From the NCBI GenBank assembly GCA_016713175.1, contig JADJPQ010000007.1:62001-126000 (forward strand): a stretch of 64,000 nt of DNA, written 5' to 3'. The notes below the pieces were generated by a model that did not search any database, was not told the DNA's origin, and saw only the letters and a program-made list of their open reading frames with translations. Positions 1-7,530 of the stretch are shown in pieces. This DNA comes from Planctomycetota bacterium (GTDB taxonomy: Bacteria > Planctomycetota > UBA1135 > UBA2386). Positions within the stretch are counted from its first letter, which is position 1. Every line of letters starts with the position of its first letter. A program made the translations under genes and the position numbers.

Positions 1-224
1 GGAGGGACGGAGTCGCCACGATACTCCACCGAGGCCGTCGGGCTGACGGGTCGCAAGGCGTGGCTGTTCCTGTCCCTCGGCGACACCGCCGATCAGCCCG
101 GGATTTCCGGTTCGACGAGCATGGCGAGCAACGACCACGGTTCGCCGCCGAGGTCGTCGTTACGCCCGCACCGGTCCTGGAGCCGGGGTGCAAGGCCCGG
201 AGGCGCAGCGGTGCAAGTGCCCGT

Positions 225-1124
225 TCACTTCGCCAGCGACACCGTCGTCAACGTGACCACCCACGACCCATCGGCCTTGGGCGCGGCCATCACCAGCGTC
301 CCATCGAGTGGCACGAACGCTTTTGCGCGGGCTTCGACGCCATCCACCCTGGGCAACTGGATCTCCACCGGCTCGGCGATGCCGGCCAGCGTCGTCCGGA
401 ACGTCGCCAGCGGCCGTTCGACCCGCTTGACCGTCAGCCCCAGTCGCAGTCCGACCTTGTCGGCGTCGAGGAGCATGCAGTTCACATTCACCTCGATGCC
501 GTCCCACAGCTTGTCGTGGATCGGCGCGGCGACCGGCTTGCCGTCGACCTGATTCACCGCGACGTCCTTCACGTAGGTGATCTGTTCGCCGGTCGCGATC
601 GTCGCTTCCTGCAGCGGCAGCGTGACGACCTGCGGGCAAGTCAGCCGGTCGACGCCCTCGAGCCGGTCGAGGCCCGCCATCAGTCCCATGCCCGTCACGA
701 TGCCCAACGGTTGCGCCGTCGGGTCATTGCTCGGCGGCGCCACCAGTTCGGCGAACACGCGATCGTAGGTTGCCTTGCTCACGGTGCAGATCGTGGTCTG
801 GACCAGGATCGGTTGCGTCGCGTTCGCAGCGACCTTGCCGAGCACCGCCTCGAGCGTGGCCGCCAGTTCGGGCGGGCCGAGAACGACGAGATGGCGATCA
901 CCGAGCGCCACCACGTCGTCGCGCTCACCGAACGGCACACCGGACCAACCGCGCAAGCCGGTGGCCAGCGCTTGCAGGCGCGCCTTGGCGACGGCCGGAG
1001 AACTCGCGGGCGCGGTGAAGGCGCTGGCGTCGAGCACCTGCACGATGCGGCCGGCGTCGCTGGCCAACGGGACCTTCTGCGCCAGCAGCGGCAGGGTCAG
1101 GAACAGGAAGAGCGGCAGGTTCAT
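225..1124 (-). CDS. Secretin-like exported protein
   Basis: A 299-residue protein. It begins with a hydrophobic signal peptide (MNLPLFLFLTLPLLAQ), so export is likely. The C-terminal half reads like the homology region of secretins: a segment PQVVTLPLQEATIATGEQI followed by a stretch ending in GLRLGLTVKRVERP, resembling the secretin pattern of 'bad values, gapped beta-strands'. It is far too short to be a full secretin, so it may be an isolated secretin fold with a non-pore role. The ATG overlaps the TGA of the upstream anti-sigma gene (ATGA), which fixes the start and places it third in a sigma / anti-sigma operon. It could be the output or the sensed partner of that regulator. Function is not known. 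Confidence 0.7.
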   Translation of the reverse strand: MNLPLFLFLTLPLLAQKVPLASDAGRIVQVLDASAFTAPASSPAVAKARLQALATGLRGWSGVPFGERDDVVALGDRHLVVLGPPELAATLEAVLGKVAANATQPILVQTTICTVSKATYDRVFAELVAPPSNDPTAQPLGIVTGMGLMAGLDRLEGVDRLTCPQVVTLPLQEATIATGEQITYVKDVAVNQVDGKPVAAPIHDKLWDGIEVNVNCMLLDADKVGLRLGLTVKRVERPLATFRTTLAGIAEPVEIQLPRVDGVEARAKAFVPLDGTLVMAAPKADGSWVVTLTTVSLAK

Positions 1125-1516
1125 CGCGGCAGACTCCGTTCGGTGAAGACTTCGAGGCGGGCATCCGGATGCTCGAACAGGGCTGTCCGGACGCGGAAGG
1201 TCATCGGGCGTGTCGGTGGCAGGACCACCAGGCTGCCTTGCGCGTGCGGCGTCGGCCGCGCCCCGGCGGCGGGCTCGGGCCAGCACAGCCATGTGGTCGC
1301 GAACAGCACGGCGGCGATCGCGAACCGTGGCACCAGCCGCGGCGAACGGCGGACCGGCAGCGCGCGCAGTGCCGGCAACCGTTCGTGCAGTCGGGCGTAG
1401 CGTTCGACCGCGGTCGGGTCGGCCGAGAACCAATCGACGATCGTCGGGTCGGTCAGCGGATCGATGCGCTGGTCGAGCAGTTCGTGCAGCCGTTGTTCGC
1501 GGGGATCAGCGTCCAT
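1121..1516 (-). CDS. Putative anti-sigma factor, single-pass membrane protein
   Basis: A 131-residue protein. The N-terminal half is soluble and charged (MDADPREQRLHELLDQRIDP). One hydrophobic segment near residues 70-88 (FAIAAVLFATTWLCW) is followed by a short periplasmic tail. Size, topology and position directly after an ECF sigma gene, with the sigma stop lying 11 bases inside this gene, match anti-sigma factors that hold an ECF sigma at the membrane. No clear HxxxCxxC zinc motif is visible, so it is not a canonical ZAS-domain protein. The role is inferred from context and topology. Confidence 0.65.
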   Translation of the reverse strand: MDADPREQRLHELLDQRIDPLTDPTIVDWFSADPTAVERYARLHERLPALRALPVRRSPRLVPRFAIAAVLFATTWLCWPEPAAGARPTPHAQGSLVVLPPTRPMTFRVRTALFEHPDARLEVFTERSLPR

Positions 1517-2000
1517 GGTGTTCGTCCTGCAAGCGGAGACGGGCGCGGTGGAGATGCGACTTGACGGTGTTGGCCGGCAGGCGGTGGCGCGCTGCAAGCT
1601 CTTCGATCGAGAGTCCATCGCGATGGAAACCGAGCAGCAGGTCGCGTTCGATCGGCCGCAGCGACGCGACCGCGCGCGCGACCTCGTCCTGCAGTTCGAG
1701 CCGATCGGGGGCCGGCGCCGCCACCAGTTCGGGCAGGGTCGTGGTCCGGTTGCGTTGCTGTCGGGCGCGGAAATCGCAGAACGTCCGGAACGCGGTCTGC
1801 AGCAGCCAGCCATCCCCGGCGACCGTCGGATCCCAGTTGGCCCGCAGCCGCCAGGCCTTGGTCAGTGCTTCCTGCAGCACATCCTCGGCGTCGGCGCCGC
1901 ACAGTCGGCGGAGCAGCGCGCGCGCTCGCGGCGCGGCCGCCGACAGCATCGCCGCGAACGCGGCATCGGTGGCGGAGTCGACGTCTGGGGGCATCGTCAT
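1506..2000 (-). CDS. ECF-type RNA polymerase sigma factor
   Basis: 164 residues, typical for an ECF (group 4) sigma factor. Region 2 lies at about residues 12-80, with GADAEDVLQEALTKAW the hallmark 'DAEDVxQE' helix. Region 4 lies at about 100-160, with LRPIERDLLLGFHRDGLSIEE followed by the helix-turn-helix LPANTVKSHLHRARLRLQ. It should direct RNA polymerase to a small regulon that probably includes its own operon. The next gene (anti-sigma) starts before this one ends, implying translational coupling. It is the first gene of a three-gene operon with the anti-sigma and secretin-like genes. Confidence 0.93.
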   Translation of the reverse strand: MTMPPDVDSATDAAFAAMLSAAAPRARALLRRLCGADAEDVLQEALTKAWRLRANWDPTVAGDGWLLQTAFRTFCDFRARQQRNRTTTLPELVAAPAPDRLELQDEVARAVASLRPIERDLLLGFHRDGLSIEELAARHRLPANTVKSHLHRARLRLQDEHHGR

Positions 2001-2056
2001 CCGCGTCTACCGCGGCGCACCCAGGCGCGGTTGCAAGAACCAGGGAAACCGCGGTC

Positions 2057-2947
2057 TCAGCGGATCTCGACCGGGATCGCGGTCGGCAACGACGCGAACT
2101 TCGACGTCTTCGGCATCTCGACGACGATCCTGGCGGTGCCTGGCTTGCTGTTCTTCGGGGCCCGCACGGGGCCGTGCATCAGCATGCCTCAACACCGTTC
2201 CCGCAGTTCGAAGCGCTGCGTCGCCGGTTTGCCGTCCTGGCCCTGGTAGTGCAGCGTTGCCACGACGAACTCACCGTCAGGCAGGAACTCATCGTCGACT
2301 GCGGCGAACGCCCCGGTCCGGTCGCCGCGGTTGCCGACGAACACCTTGAAGTCGGTGTCGCTGCCGCGAACGAGCGCATCGGTCTGCCAGCGTTCGAACT
2401 GGAACGGCCGGTCATGGCCCGGCACGAAGATCGGCGCGTTCTTGGGCTCCCCCGCAAACGCCGCATAGGTGTCGAGGGTCGGGCCGTAGCCGCCGAACGA
2501 CACCTTGTCACCGCGCCACAGCATCCTGAAGCGGGTGCCGATCTTCGGTGTCCAGGTGATCGAGACGTCGCGGTGCGGCGATTCGCTGCCCGGCGTGCGG
2601 AAGTCGCCGATCTTGAACGCGACCGGAGGTGGTTCGCCGTCGGTGCGGGCTTTGTCGGCGGTCTTGCCGGCAATGCGCTCGTCGTCGGTCAGCTCGCCGT
2701 TGCCATCGCGATCGAACCAGAGCGCGGTCGGCGGCTGGTCCTTGGCGGGCGCCTCGAACACGGCCCAGACCCGGTGTTCGCCGCGCGGACCGAACAGGTA
2801 CAGCCCGAACGTCCGCGCGGCGCTGCTGGCCGGCAGCTTCGGTGGCGTGCGATCGACCTTGGTGAAGTCGATCGGCGTCGGCTCGGATGGCTGCTGGGCG
2901 AGCGCCAGCGCCGCAGAGAACACACTGCACAGGATGATGGTTCGCAT
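2057..2947 (-). CDS. Exported protein, candidate selenoprotein (in-frame UGA at 2189-2191)
   Basis: The signal peptide MRTIILCSVFSAALALAQ is followed by about 234 residues, including an EF-hand-like loop (DRDGNGELTDDE, about residue 80). The frame then meets TGA after ...FELRERC, at codon 253. The same frame stays open for 43 more codons (GMLMHGPVRAPKNSKPGTAR and on to PTAIPVEIR) before a second TGA at 2057-2059. That tail looks like the last strands of the same beta-sandwich, not random sequence. A hairpin with a G-first loop lies 16 nt after the UGA. The product could therefore be a 296-residue selenoprotein with a Cys-Sec pair, a protein truncated at 252 residues, or a recent nonsense mutation. 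Function of the body is unknown. Confidence 0.5.
2163..2178 (-). promoter_or_regulatory. Possible bacterial SECIS hairpin after UGA
   Basis: On the coding strand the RNA reads UGCACG-GCCC-CGUGCG: a 6-bp stem (one G-U pair) closing a 4-nt loop whose first base is G. The loop begins 17 nt after the UGA at 2189-2191. General bacterial SECIS rules ask for a stem-loop with G in the first two loop positions, placed about 16-37 nt downstream, so this sits at the short limit. A GC-rich genome makes such hairpins common, so alone this is weak evidence. Confidence 0.35.
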
Positions 2948-2977
2948 CGGAACTCCGTGGGGATCCTAGACTAGCGA

Positions 2978-4489
2978 TCAGTCGGCGACGACGACGACGT
3001 TGTTGGCGGCGAACGTCAGGCCGACGGTGCGGGCCAGCACGACGGGGTCGGTCAGCAATACCTGCGCCTGGCCTGGGAGGGCGATCGTGGCGCGGCCGAG
3101 CGTGGTGGAGGCCGCCACGAGCAGTCGTGGCAGCGAGCCGGCCGGCAGTGCGATCGGCGGCGACAACGTCGTCGAACCGACCGGCAGCGTACGCAGCGTC
3201 GGACCGCCGCAAACGGCGGCGGTGCACGCCAACAGCCACTCGTTGCCGAGCGACGACAGTTCCATTGCCGTCAGCCCCGCACCGGTAGCGATCGTCGCGA
3301 CCGTCGCGAGCGAGCCCTGCGCGAACTCGTGCACCTGGCCGGCGGTGGCGGCGAACACGAACAACGCTGCGCCGGCACTGCCGGGACCCGCGCGCAGCAT
3401 GCTCGCGGGCGCGGCCATCGCCAACGGTTGCGTGACCAGCAGGGTCAACGGATCGGGCACCATCATCGTCAGTGCGGGCGGCTGGGTCGCGGTGCCGGCC
3501 TGCAGCACATACAGCAGCCCGCCGGCAAGCTGCCAGTCGACCAGTTCGCCGTTGGCTGCCGGCAGTATGACCGCGGGCAGCACGGCGCTGGTCGGCAGAT
3601 CGATCGGCACGATGCGATCCGGCAGCCGGAGCAGGGCGTTGGTGCCGTTGGCCAACGCGAGCACTGCACGTGGTTGGCCCGAGGTCAGCCGGACGTTCGT
3701 CGTCAGCGCGCCGCTCGGCAGCGTGACGGCAAGCAGGCCGCCGGGAGTACCGCCGCCGAACGGACTGGGCGCCACACCGCCATCGAGCAGCAGCAGCCGG
3801 TCGCCGCCGGGCGCCAGCATCTCCACGATGGGCAGGAACGGCGTCGTCAGTGGCGTCGACCAGGCGGTGGCGCCAGTGCTGCCATCGACCGCGTGCAGCG
3901 CATTGTTGCCGAGCAGCGTCATCAGCCAGTTGCGTTCGCGCACGAATGTCGCGACGCGCAGGCTGGATGGCAGCGGCGTGGTCCAGCGGGCTGCTTCTGC
4001 CAGCAGATCGACGGCAGTGGCGAGGCCGGGGCGGGTGCCGAACGGCGACGCGAAGCCAGGGTCGACGTAGAACTGCCTTGGCTGCCGCGGCGCGATCGAC
4101 GCAGCATTGCTCAGGGCAATGCCGGAGGGCTGACCGGCATCGAGCGCGATGGCCGCGAGATGAATCGGCAGTGACTCGAGCGCGGGGTTGGGAGGCATCA
4201 GGCCGGTCAGCGCGGCGCGGCCCTGGGTGTCGAGCACGAAACTGGTCGTGGCGAGGTCCGGCGTCAAACCGAGGCAGATCGTGCCGAACGGTGTGTTCGT
4301 CGGACCGGGTGTCAGGTCGAAGCCGAGTACGCCGGGGCGGGTCGCAGTGCCGGCGACGGTGATCGACCAGGGATCGCCGAGTCGCCCCCCGGTGGCCTGC
4401 AGCGTGAGTCCGAGGGTTGGGCACGGGCCCTGGGCCAGCGCCGCCGGCAGACCGAGAACGAGCAGCCATGGTCGCGTCAAGTCGAGCAT
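2978..4489 (-). CDS. Secreted beta-propeller-like surface protein
   Basis: 503 residues, starting with a signal peptide (MLDLTRPWLLVLGLPAALAQ). The first 160 residues carry a beta-rich module with a 'hydrophobic-AAIALDAGQPSGIALSNA' ending. This resembles the C-terminal module of the Kelch-like and subtilase proteins elsewhere in the window. The rest has repeated strands with phrases such as LPSGALTTNVRLTSGQPRAV, suggesting a propeller of weak repeats. An extracellular or cell-surface role is likely; no catalytic motif is visible. The ATG at 4489 was chosen because upstream sequence in this frame has no signal peptide and is antisense to a HEAT-repeat reading frame. There are only 30 bases to the next gene on the same strand. 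Confidence 0.75.
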   Translation of the reverse strand: MLDLTRPWLLVLGLPAALAQGPCPTLGLTLQATGGRLGDPWSITVAGTATRPGVLGFDLTPGPTNTPFGTICLGLTPDLATTSFVLDTQGRAALTGLMPPNPALESLPIHLAAIALDAGQPSGIALSNAASIAPRQPRQFYVDPGFASPFGTRPGLATAVDLLAEAARWTTPLPSSLRVATFVRERNWLMTLLGNNALHAVDGSTGATAWSTPLTTPFLPIVEMLAPGGDRLLLLDGGVAPSPFGGGTPGGLLAVTLPSGALTTNVRLTSGQPRAVLALANGTNALLRLPDRIVPIDLPTSAVLPAVILPAANGELVDWQLAGGLLYVLQAGTATQPPALTMMVPDPLTLLVTQPLAMAAPASMLRAGPGSAGAALFVFAATAGQVHEFAQGSLATVATIATGAGLTAMELSSLGNEWLLACTAAVCGGPTLRTLPVGSTTLSPPIALPAGSLPRLLVAASTTLGRATIALPGQAQVLLTDPVVLARTVGLTFAANNVVVVAD

Positions 4490-4937
4490 GTCGGGGATCG
4501 TAAGGCGGTTCGCTGCTCCAGGTGTCACGCCGGCAACGGGAATCACCGGCAACCTGGCGGCGATCGAACCGTTCGTCCGTTCGACGGATCCGTCCGTGGG
4601 GGCGAGCAGCCTGGTGGCACTGCGACGGGTTGCCGATCCGGCGGCGGTGGCCATGCTGTCGGCGCTGGCAGCGGAGGACCCGGCGCCCGGGGTCCGGACC
4701 CGCGCACTCGAGGTGCTGGCGGAGCGCGGCGACGGGGGTTCGGTGGCGTTGTTCGAGCGGGTGGTCGCCCAGGAATCGGATCCGAACGCCGTCGTCGCAG
4801 CAATCCGTGGGTTGGCGGCGATCGCGGCCGAGCCGGCAGCGCAGCGCGCACTGCCGCGGATCGTCACCGAGCATGCCGATGCCGACGTGCGCGAGATGGC
4901 GCGGCAGGCGCTGCGTCGCGCCTGGGGCGGCGCCGCC
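4488..4937 (+). pseudogene. HEAT-repeat protein remnant lacking its own stop codon
   Basis: From ATG 4488 the plus strand encodes about 150 residues of convincing HEAT/armadillo helices (VALRRVADPAAVAMLSAL; ALEVLAERGDGGSVALFERV; MARQALRRAW). The repeats end at about 4930, but no stop codon occurs in this frame until 6719. Beyond 4937 the frame only reads the antisense of the ABC-F gene. There is no signal peptide, and the ATG overlaps the start of the divergent gene, so the N-terminus may also be missing. It is either a truncated remnant or a gene with an indel near the end. The true end of the product cannot be placed. Confidence 0.5.
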
Positions 4938-6572
4938 TCAGGCGTGCACGCCGGGCGCTTCCATGCCGGTCTTCTTGACCCACTCGACATAACTGCCGTG
5001 GTAGATCTGCGGCTGGCCGCCAGACGCACACGCCGACACGTCGAGCACCCGATTGGCCAGCCCACGCAGGAACGTGCGGTCGTGCGAGACGAACAGCATC
5101 GTGCCTTCGTAGTCGGCCAGCGTCTGCACCAGCATCTGCTTGGTGACCAGGTCGAGGTGGTTGGTCGGTTCGTCGAGCACCAGGAAGTTCGGCGGATCGA
5201 ACAGCATCTGCGCCAGCACCAGCCGGCTCTTCTCGCCGCCGGACAGCACCGCGATCCGCTTGTCGACGTCGTCGCCGGAGAACTGGAACGCGCCGAGCAG
5301 CGTCCGCTTGGTGCCGGTCGGGGCCAGATGGAAGTGGTAGTCGATCTGCTCGTAGACCGTCCGTTCGGGATCGAGGACGTCGAGCGCCTGTTGCGCGAAG
5401 TAACCCATCTTGACCGACGGGCCGATCTTGACGACGCCGCCGTCGGGCGTCAGCACGCCGGCGACCATCTTCAGCAGCGTGGTCTTGCCGGAGCCGTTCT
5501 GACCCATCACGCACCAGCGTTCGCCGCGTCTGACCTCGAAGTCGAAGCCCTGGTAGACCGCCCGCGCCCCGTACTTCTTGACCACGCCCTTCAGGACCGC
5601 GACGTCCTCGCCCGAACGCGGCGGCGTCTGGAAGTGGAACGGCACGACCTCGCGCTTCTTCGGCGGTTCCAGCCGTTCGATCTTGTCGATCTTCTTCTGC
5701 CGGCTCTGCGCTTGCGCGGCCTTGGCGACGTGGGTGCCGAAGCGGTCGATGAACCGCTGCATCCTGGCGATCATCGCCTCCTGGCGTGCGAACGCGGCGG
5801 CCTGCTCGGCGGTGCGCAGCTTCTGCTCGCGCTCCATGAAGTCGTAGTCGCCCGTGTAGCTCGTCAGTTCGCCGTTGTCGATGTCGATGATCCGCGACAC
5901 CACGCGGTTCATGAAGTCCTTGTCGTGGCAGGTCATCAGCACCGCCGACCGGGTGTCCTTCAAGAACGTCTCGAGCCACAGGATCGACTCGATGTCGAGG
6001 TGGTTGGTCGGCTCGTCCATCAGCAGCACGTCGAAGTTGCCCAGCAGCACCTTGGCCATGCCGACCCGCATCTTCCAGCCGCCGGACAGCGCGCCGACAT
6101 CGCCGGCGATCTGCTCATCGCGGAAGCCGAGACCGTGCAGGATCTCCTTGGCGCGGGCCTCGAGTTCGTAGCCACCGAGGTCCTGGTACTCGGCCTGGAC
6201 TTCGCCGAAGCGGGCCAGGATGCGGTCCATGTCGTCGGCCTTCGCCGGATCGGCCATGTCGTGCTCGAGTTGCTCGATCTCGTGGTGCAGGGAACCGAGC
6301 CTGCCGCTGCCGGCGATCGCTTCGTCGAGCACCGACTGGCCGGACATCTCGCCCATGTCCTGACGGAAGTGGCCGATCGTCAGGCGCTTGGGGATCGACA
6401 CGTCGCCCTCGTCGGGGTGCTCTTCGCCGGTGATCAGGCGGAACAGGGTCGACTTGCCGGCGCCGTTGGGGCCGGTCAGGCCGACCTTCTCGCCGGGGTC
6501 GAGCTGCAGGGATGCGCCGACGAACAGCACCTGCTGGCCGTGGCGTTTGCTGATGTCGGTCAGGGCGATCAT
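4938..6572 (-). CDS. ABC-F family ATPase (EttA/YbiT/Uup-like)
   Basis: 544 residues with two ABC domains and no membrane segments, the ABC-F layout. Domain 1 has Walker A GPNGAGKST, signature LSGGW and Walker B VLLMDEPTNHLD. Domain 2 has Walker A GQNGSGKTT, signature LSGGEKSR and Walker B FLVLDEPTNHLD. The charged linker between them (residues about 240-310, with RQEAMIARMQRF and SRQKKIDKIERL) is the ribosome-contacting P-site tRNA interaction motif region in this family. Expected to be cytosolic and to act on stalled ribosomes; it could also give antibiotic protection. The ATG at 6572 was chosen because homology starts there (MIALTDISKRHGQQVL). Confidence 0.93.
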   Translation of the reverse strand: MIALTDISKRHGQQVLFVGASLQLDPGEKVGLTGPNGAGKSTLFRLITGEEHPDEGDVSIPKRLTIGHFRQDMGEMSGQSVLDEAIAGSGRLGSLHHEIEQLEHDMADPAKADDMDRILARFGEVQAEYQDLGGYELEARAKEILHGLGFRDEQIAGDVGALSGGWKMRVGMAKVLLGNFDVLLMDEPTNHLDIESILWLETFLKDTRSAVLMTCHDKDFMNRVVSRIIDIDNGELTSYTGDYDFMEREQKLRTAEQAAAFARQEAMIARMQRFIDRFGTHVAKAAQAQSRQKKIDKIERLEPPKKREVVPFHFQTPPRSGEDVAVLKGVVKKYGARAVYQGFDFEVRRGERWCVMGQNGSGKTTLLKMVAGVLTPDGGVVKIGPSVKMGYFAQQALDVLDPERTVYEQIDYHFHLAPTGTKRTLLGAFQFSGDDVDKRIAVLSGGEKSRLVLAQMLFDPPNFLVLDEPTNHLDLVTKQMLVQTLADYEGTMLFVSHDRTFLRGLANRVLDVSACASGGQPQIYHGSYVEWVKKTGMEAPGVHA

Positions 6573-6672
6573 TGCGGGGCGAACAGGATAGCGAGCCGCG
6601 GCGTCCTGGGAATGGGGGGGCTGGTGGCGCGGCGGCGCGCCGCGGCAGCTCCAAGAACCCCGCCGCGCGGCC

Positions 6673-7530
6673 TCAGCCCGCGCCGCCAGCCGCCTTGCGC
6701 AGCACGGCCGCGGCCTTGACGCCGTTCCTGGCCGGGTGCCGCACGGCATGGCGGATCAGCCAGTGGCGTGCCGCCTGGCGCGGCGCCGACAGCTTGCCGA
6801 TGTCGGCGAGCCAGCGGTCGCACAGTTCGAACACGAACCGCGGATGGTCCTTGGCGATGTCGCCGAGGTGGTTGGCGACCGACCGCCGCACGTACAGCTC
6901 GTCATCGTCCCGCAACGCCTGCAGGATCGGCAGCGCCAGCGTCGGATCCGCCTGCAGCGCCGGCAAACGGCTGGCCCATGGCAGCCGCGGTCGCGTGCCT
7001 TCGCTGCACAGCCGGCGCACGTGGGGGTTGGGATCCCGGGTCCACTGCCGCAACCGTGCGAGGGTCTTCTGCTGCTCCGCGACCAGGAACGGCCGGATCG
7101 AGAACTCCGCCGAGAACCGCCGCGTGACCTCGTGGTTGGCGCGCATCCCGGCATCCCAGCGGCTGACGCCATGCCGCGCGATCAACCGCACATGCGGCAG
7201 GTAGAAGAACACCCGCAGCCCGTTGCGTTCGGTCGTTTGCAGTTCTGGTCCCATGGCCGCGATCAGCAGCGGCGCGGCGTCGTCGAAATCCTGCGGCAGG
7301 TGCGCGAACAGTGCGTCGGCGAGGTGATCGGCGCGTGCCATCAGCGGCAGCCCATCGAGGCCGGCGTTGGCGCGGCGGGCAAAGGCCCGCGCATCGAAAC
7401 CTGGCGCCACCGCGGCGAACGACTCGCCGAGCAGCGCCACCGCCCGCCGGTCGAACATGTCCTGCAGCGGCACGCCGGCCTCCATGTTGGCTGGCGCCGT
7501 GAACCGTTCCGCCGGGTGCTTGTCGTTCAC
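6673..7530 (-). CDS. AlkC-like DNA alkylation repair protein (HEAT-like)
   Basis: 285 residues. The segment NPHVRRLCSEGTRPRLPWA followed by YVRRSVANHLGDIAKDHP is a recognisable signature of the AlkC/AlkD HEAT-like DNA glycosylase family, which excises alkylated bases without base flipping. The first part (about residues 1-110) has the DNA-contacting helices expected for AlkC. The GTG start at 7530 overlaps the TGA of the upstream molybdopterin oxidoreductase gene (GTGA), indicating translational coupling; an alternative ATG is at 7485. The linkage of repair and redox gene is likely an operon convenience. Family assignment is good; enzymatic activity is inferred. Confidence 0.85.
   Translation of the reverse strand: MNDKHPAERFTAPANMEAGVPLQDMFDRRAVALLGESFAAVAPGFDARAFARRANAGLDGLPLMARADHLADALFAHLPQDFDDAAPLLIAAMGPELQTTERNGLRVFFYLPHVRLIARHGVSRWDAGMRANHEVTRRFSAEFSIRPFLVAEQQKTLARLRQWTRDPNPHVRRLCSEGTRPRLPWASRLPALQADPTLALPILQALRDDDELYVRRSVANHLGDIAKDHPRFVFELCDRWLADIGKLSAPRQAARHWLIRHAVRHPARNGVKAAAVLRKAAGGAG

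Noticed and set aside
1..224. A further gene at the left edge
   Set aside because: Open frames here are low-complexity shadows of the secretin-like gene and its flank; no start, domain or signal peptide seen.
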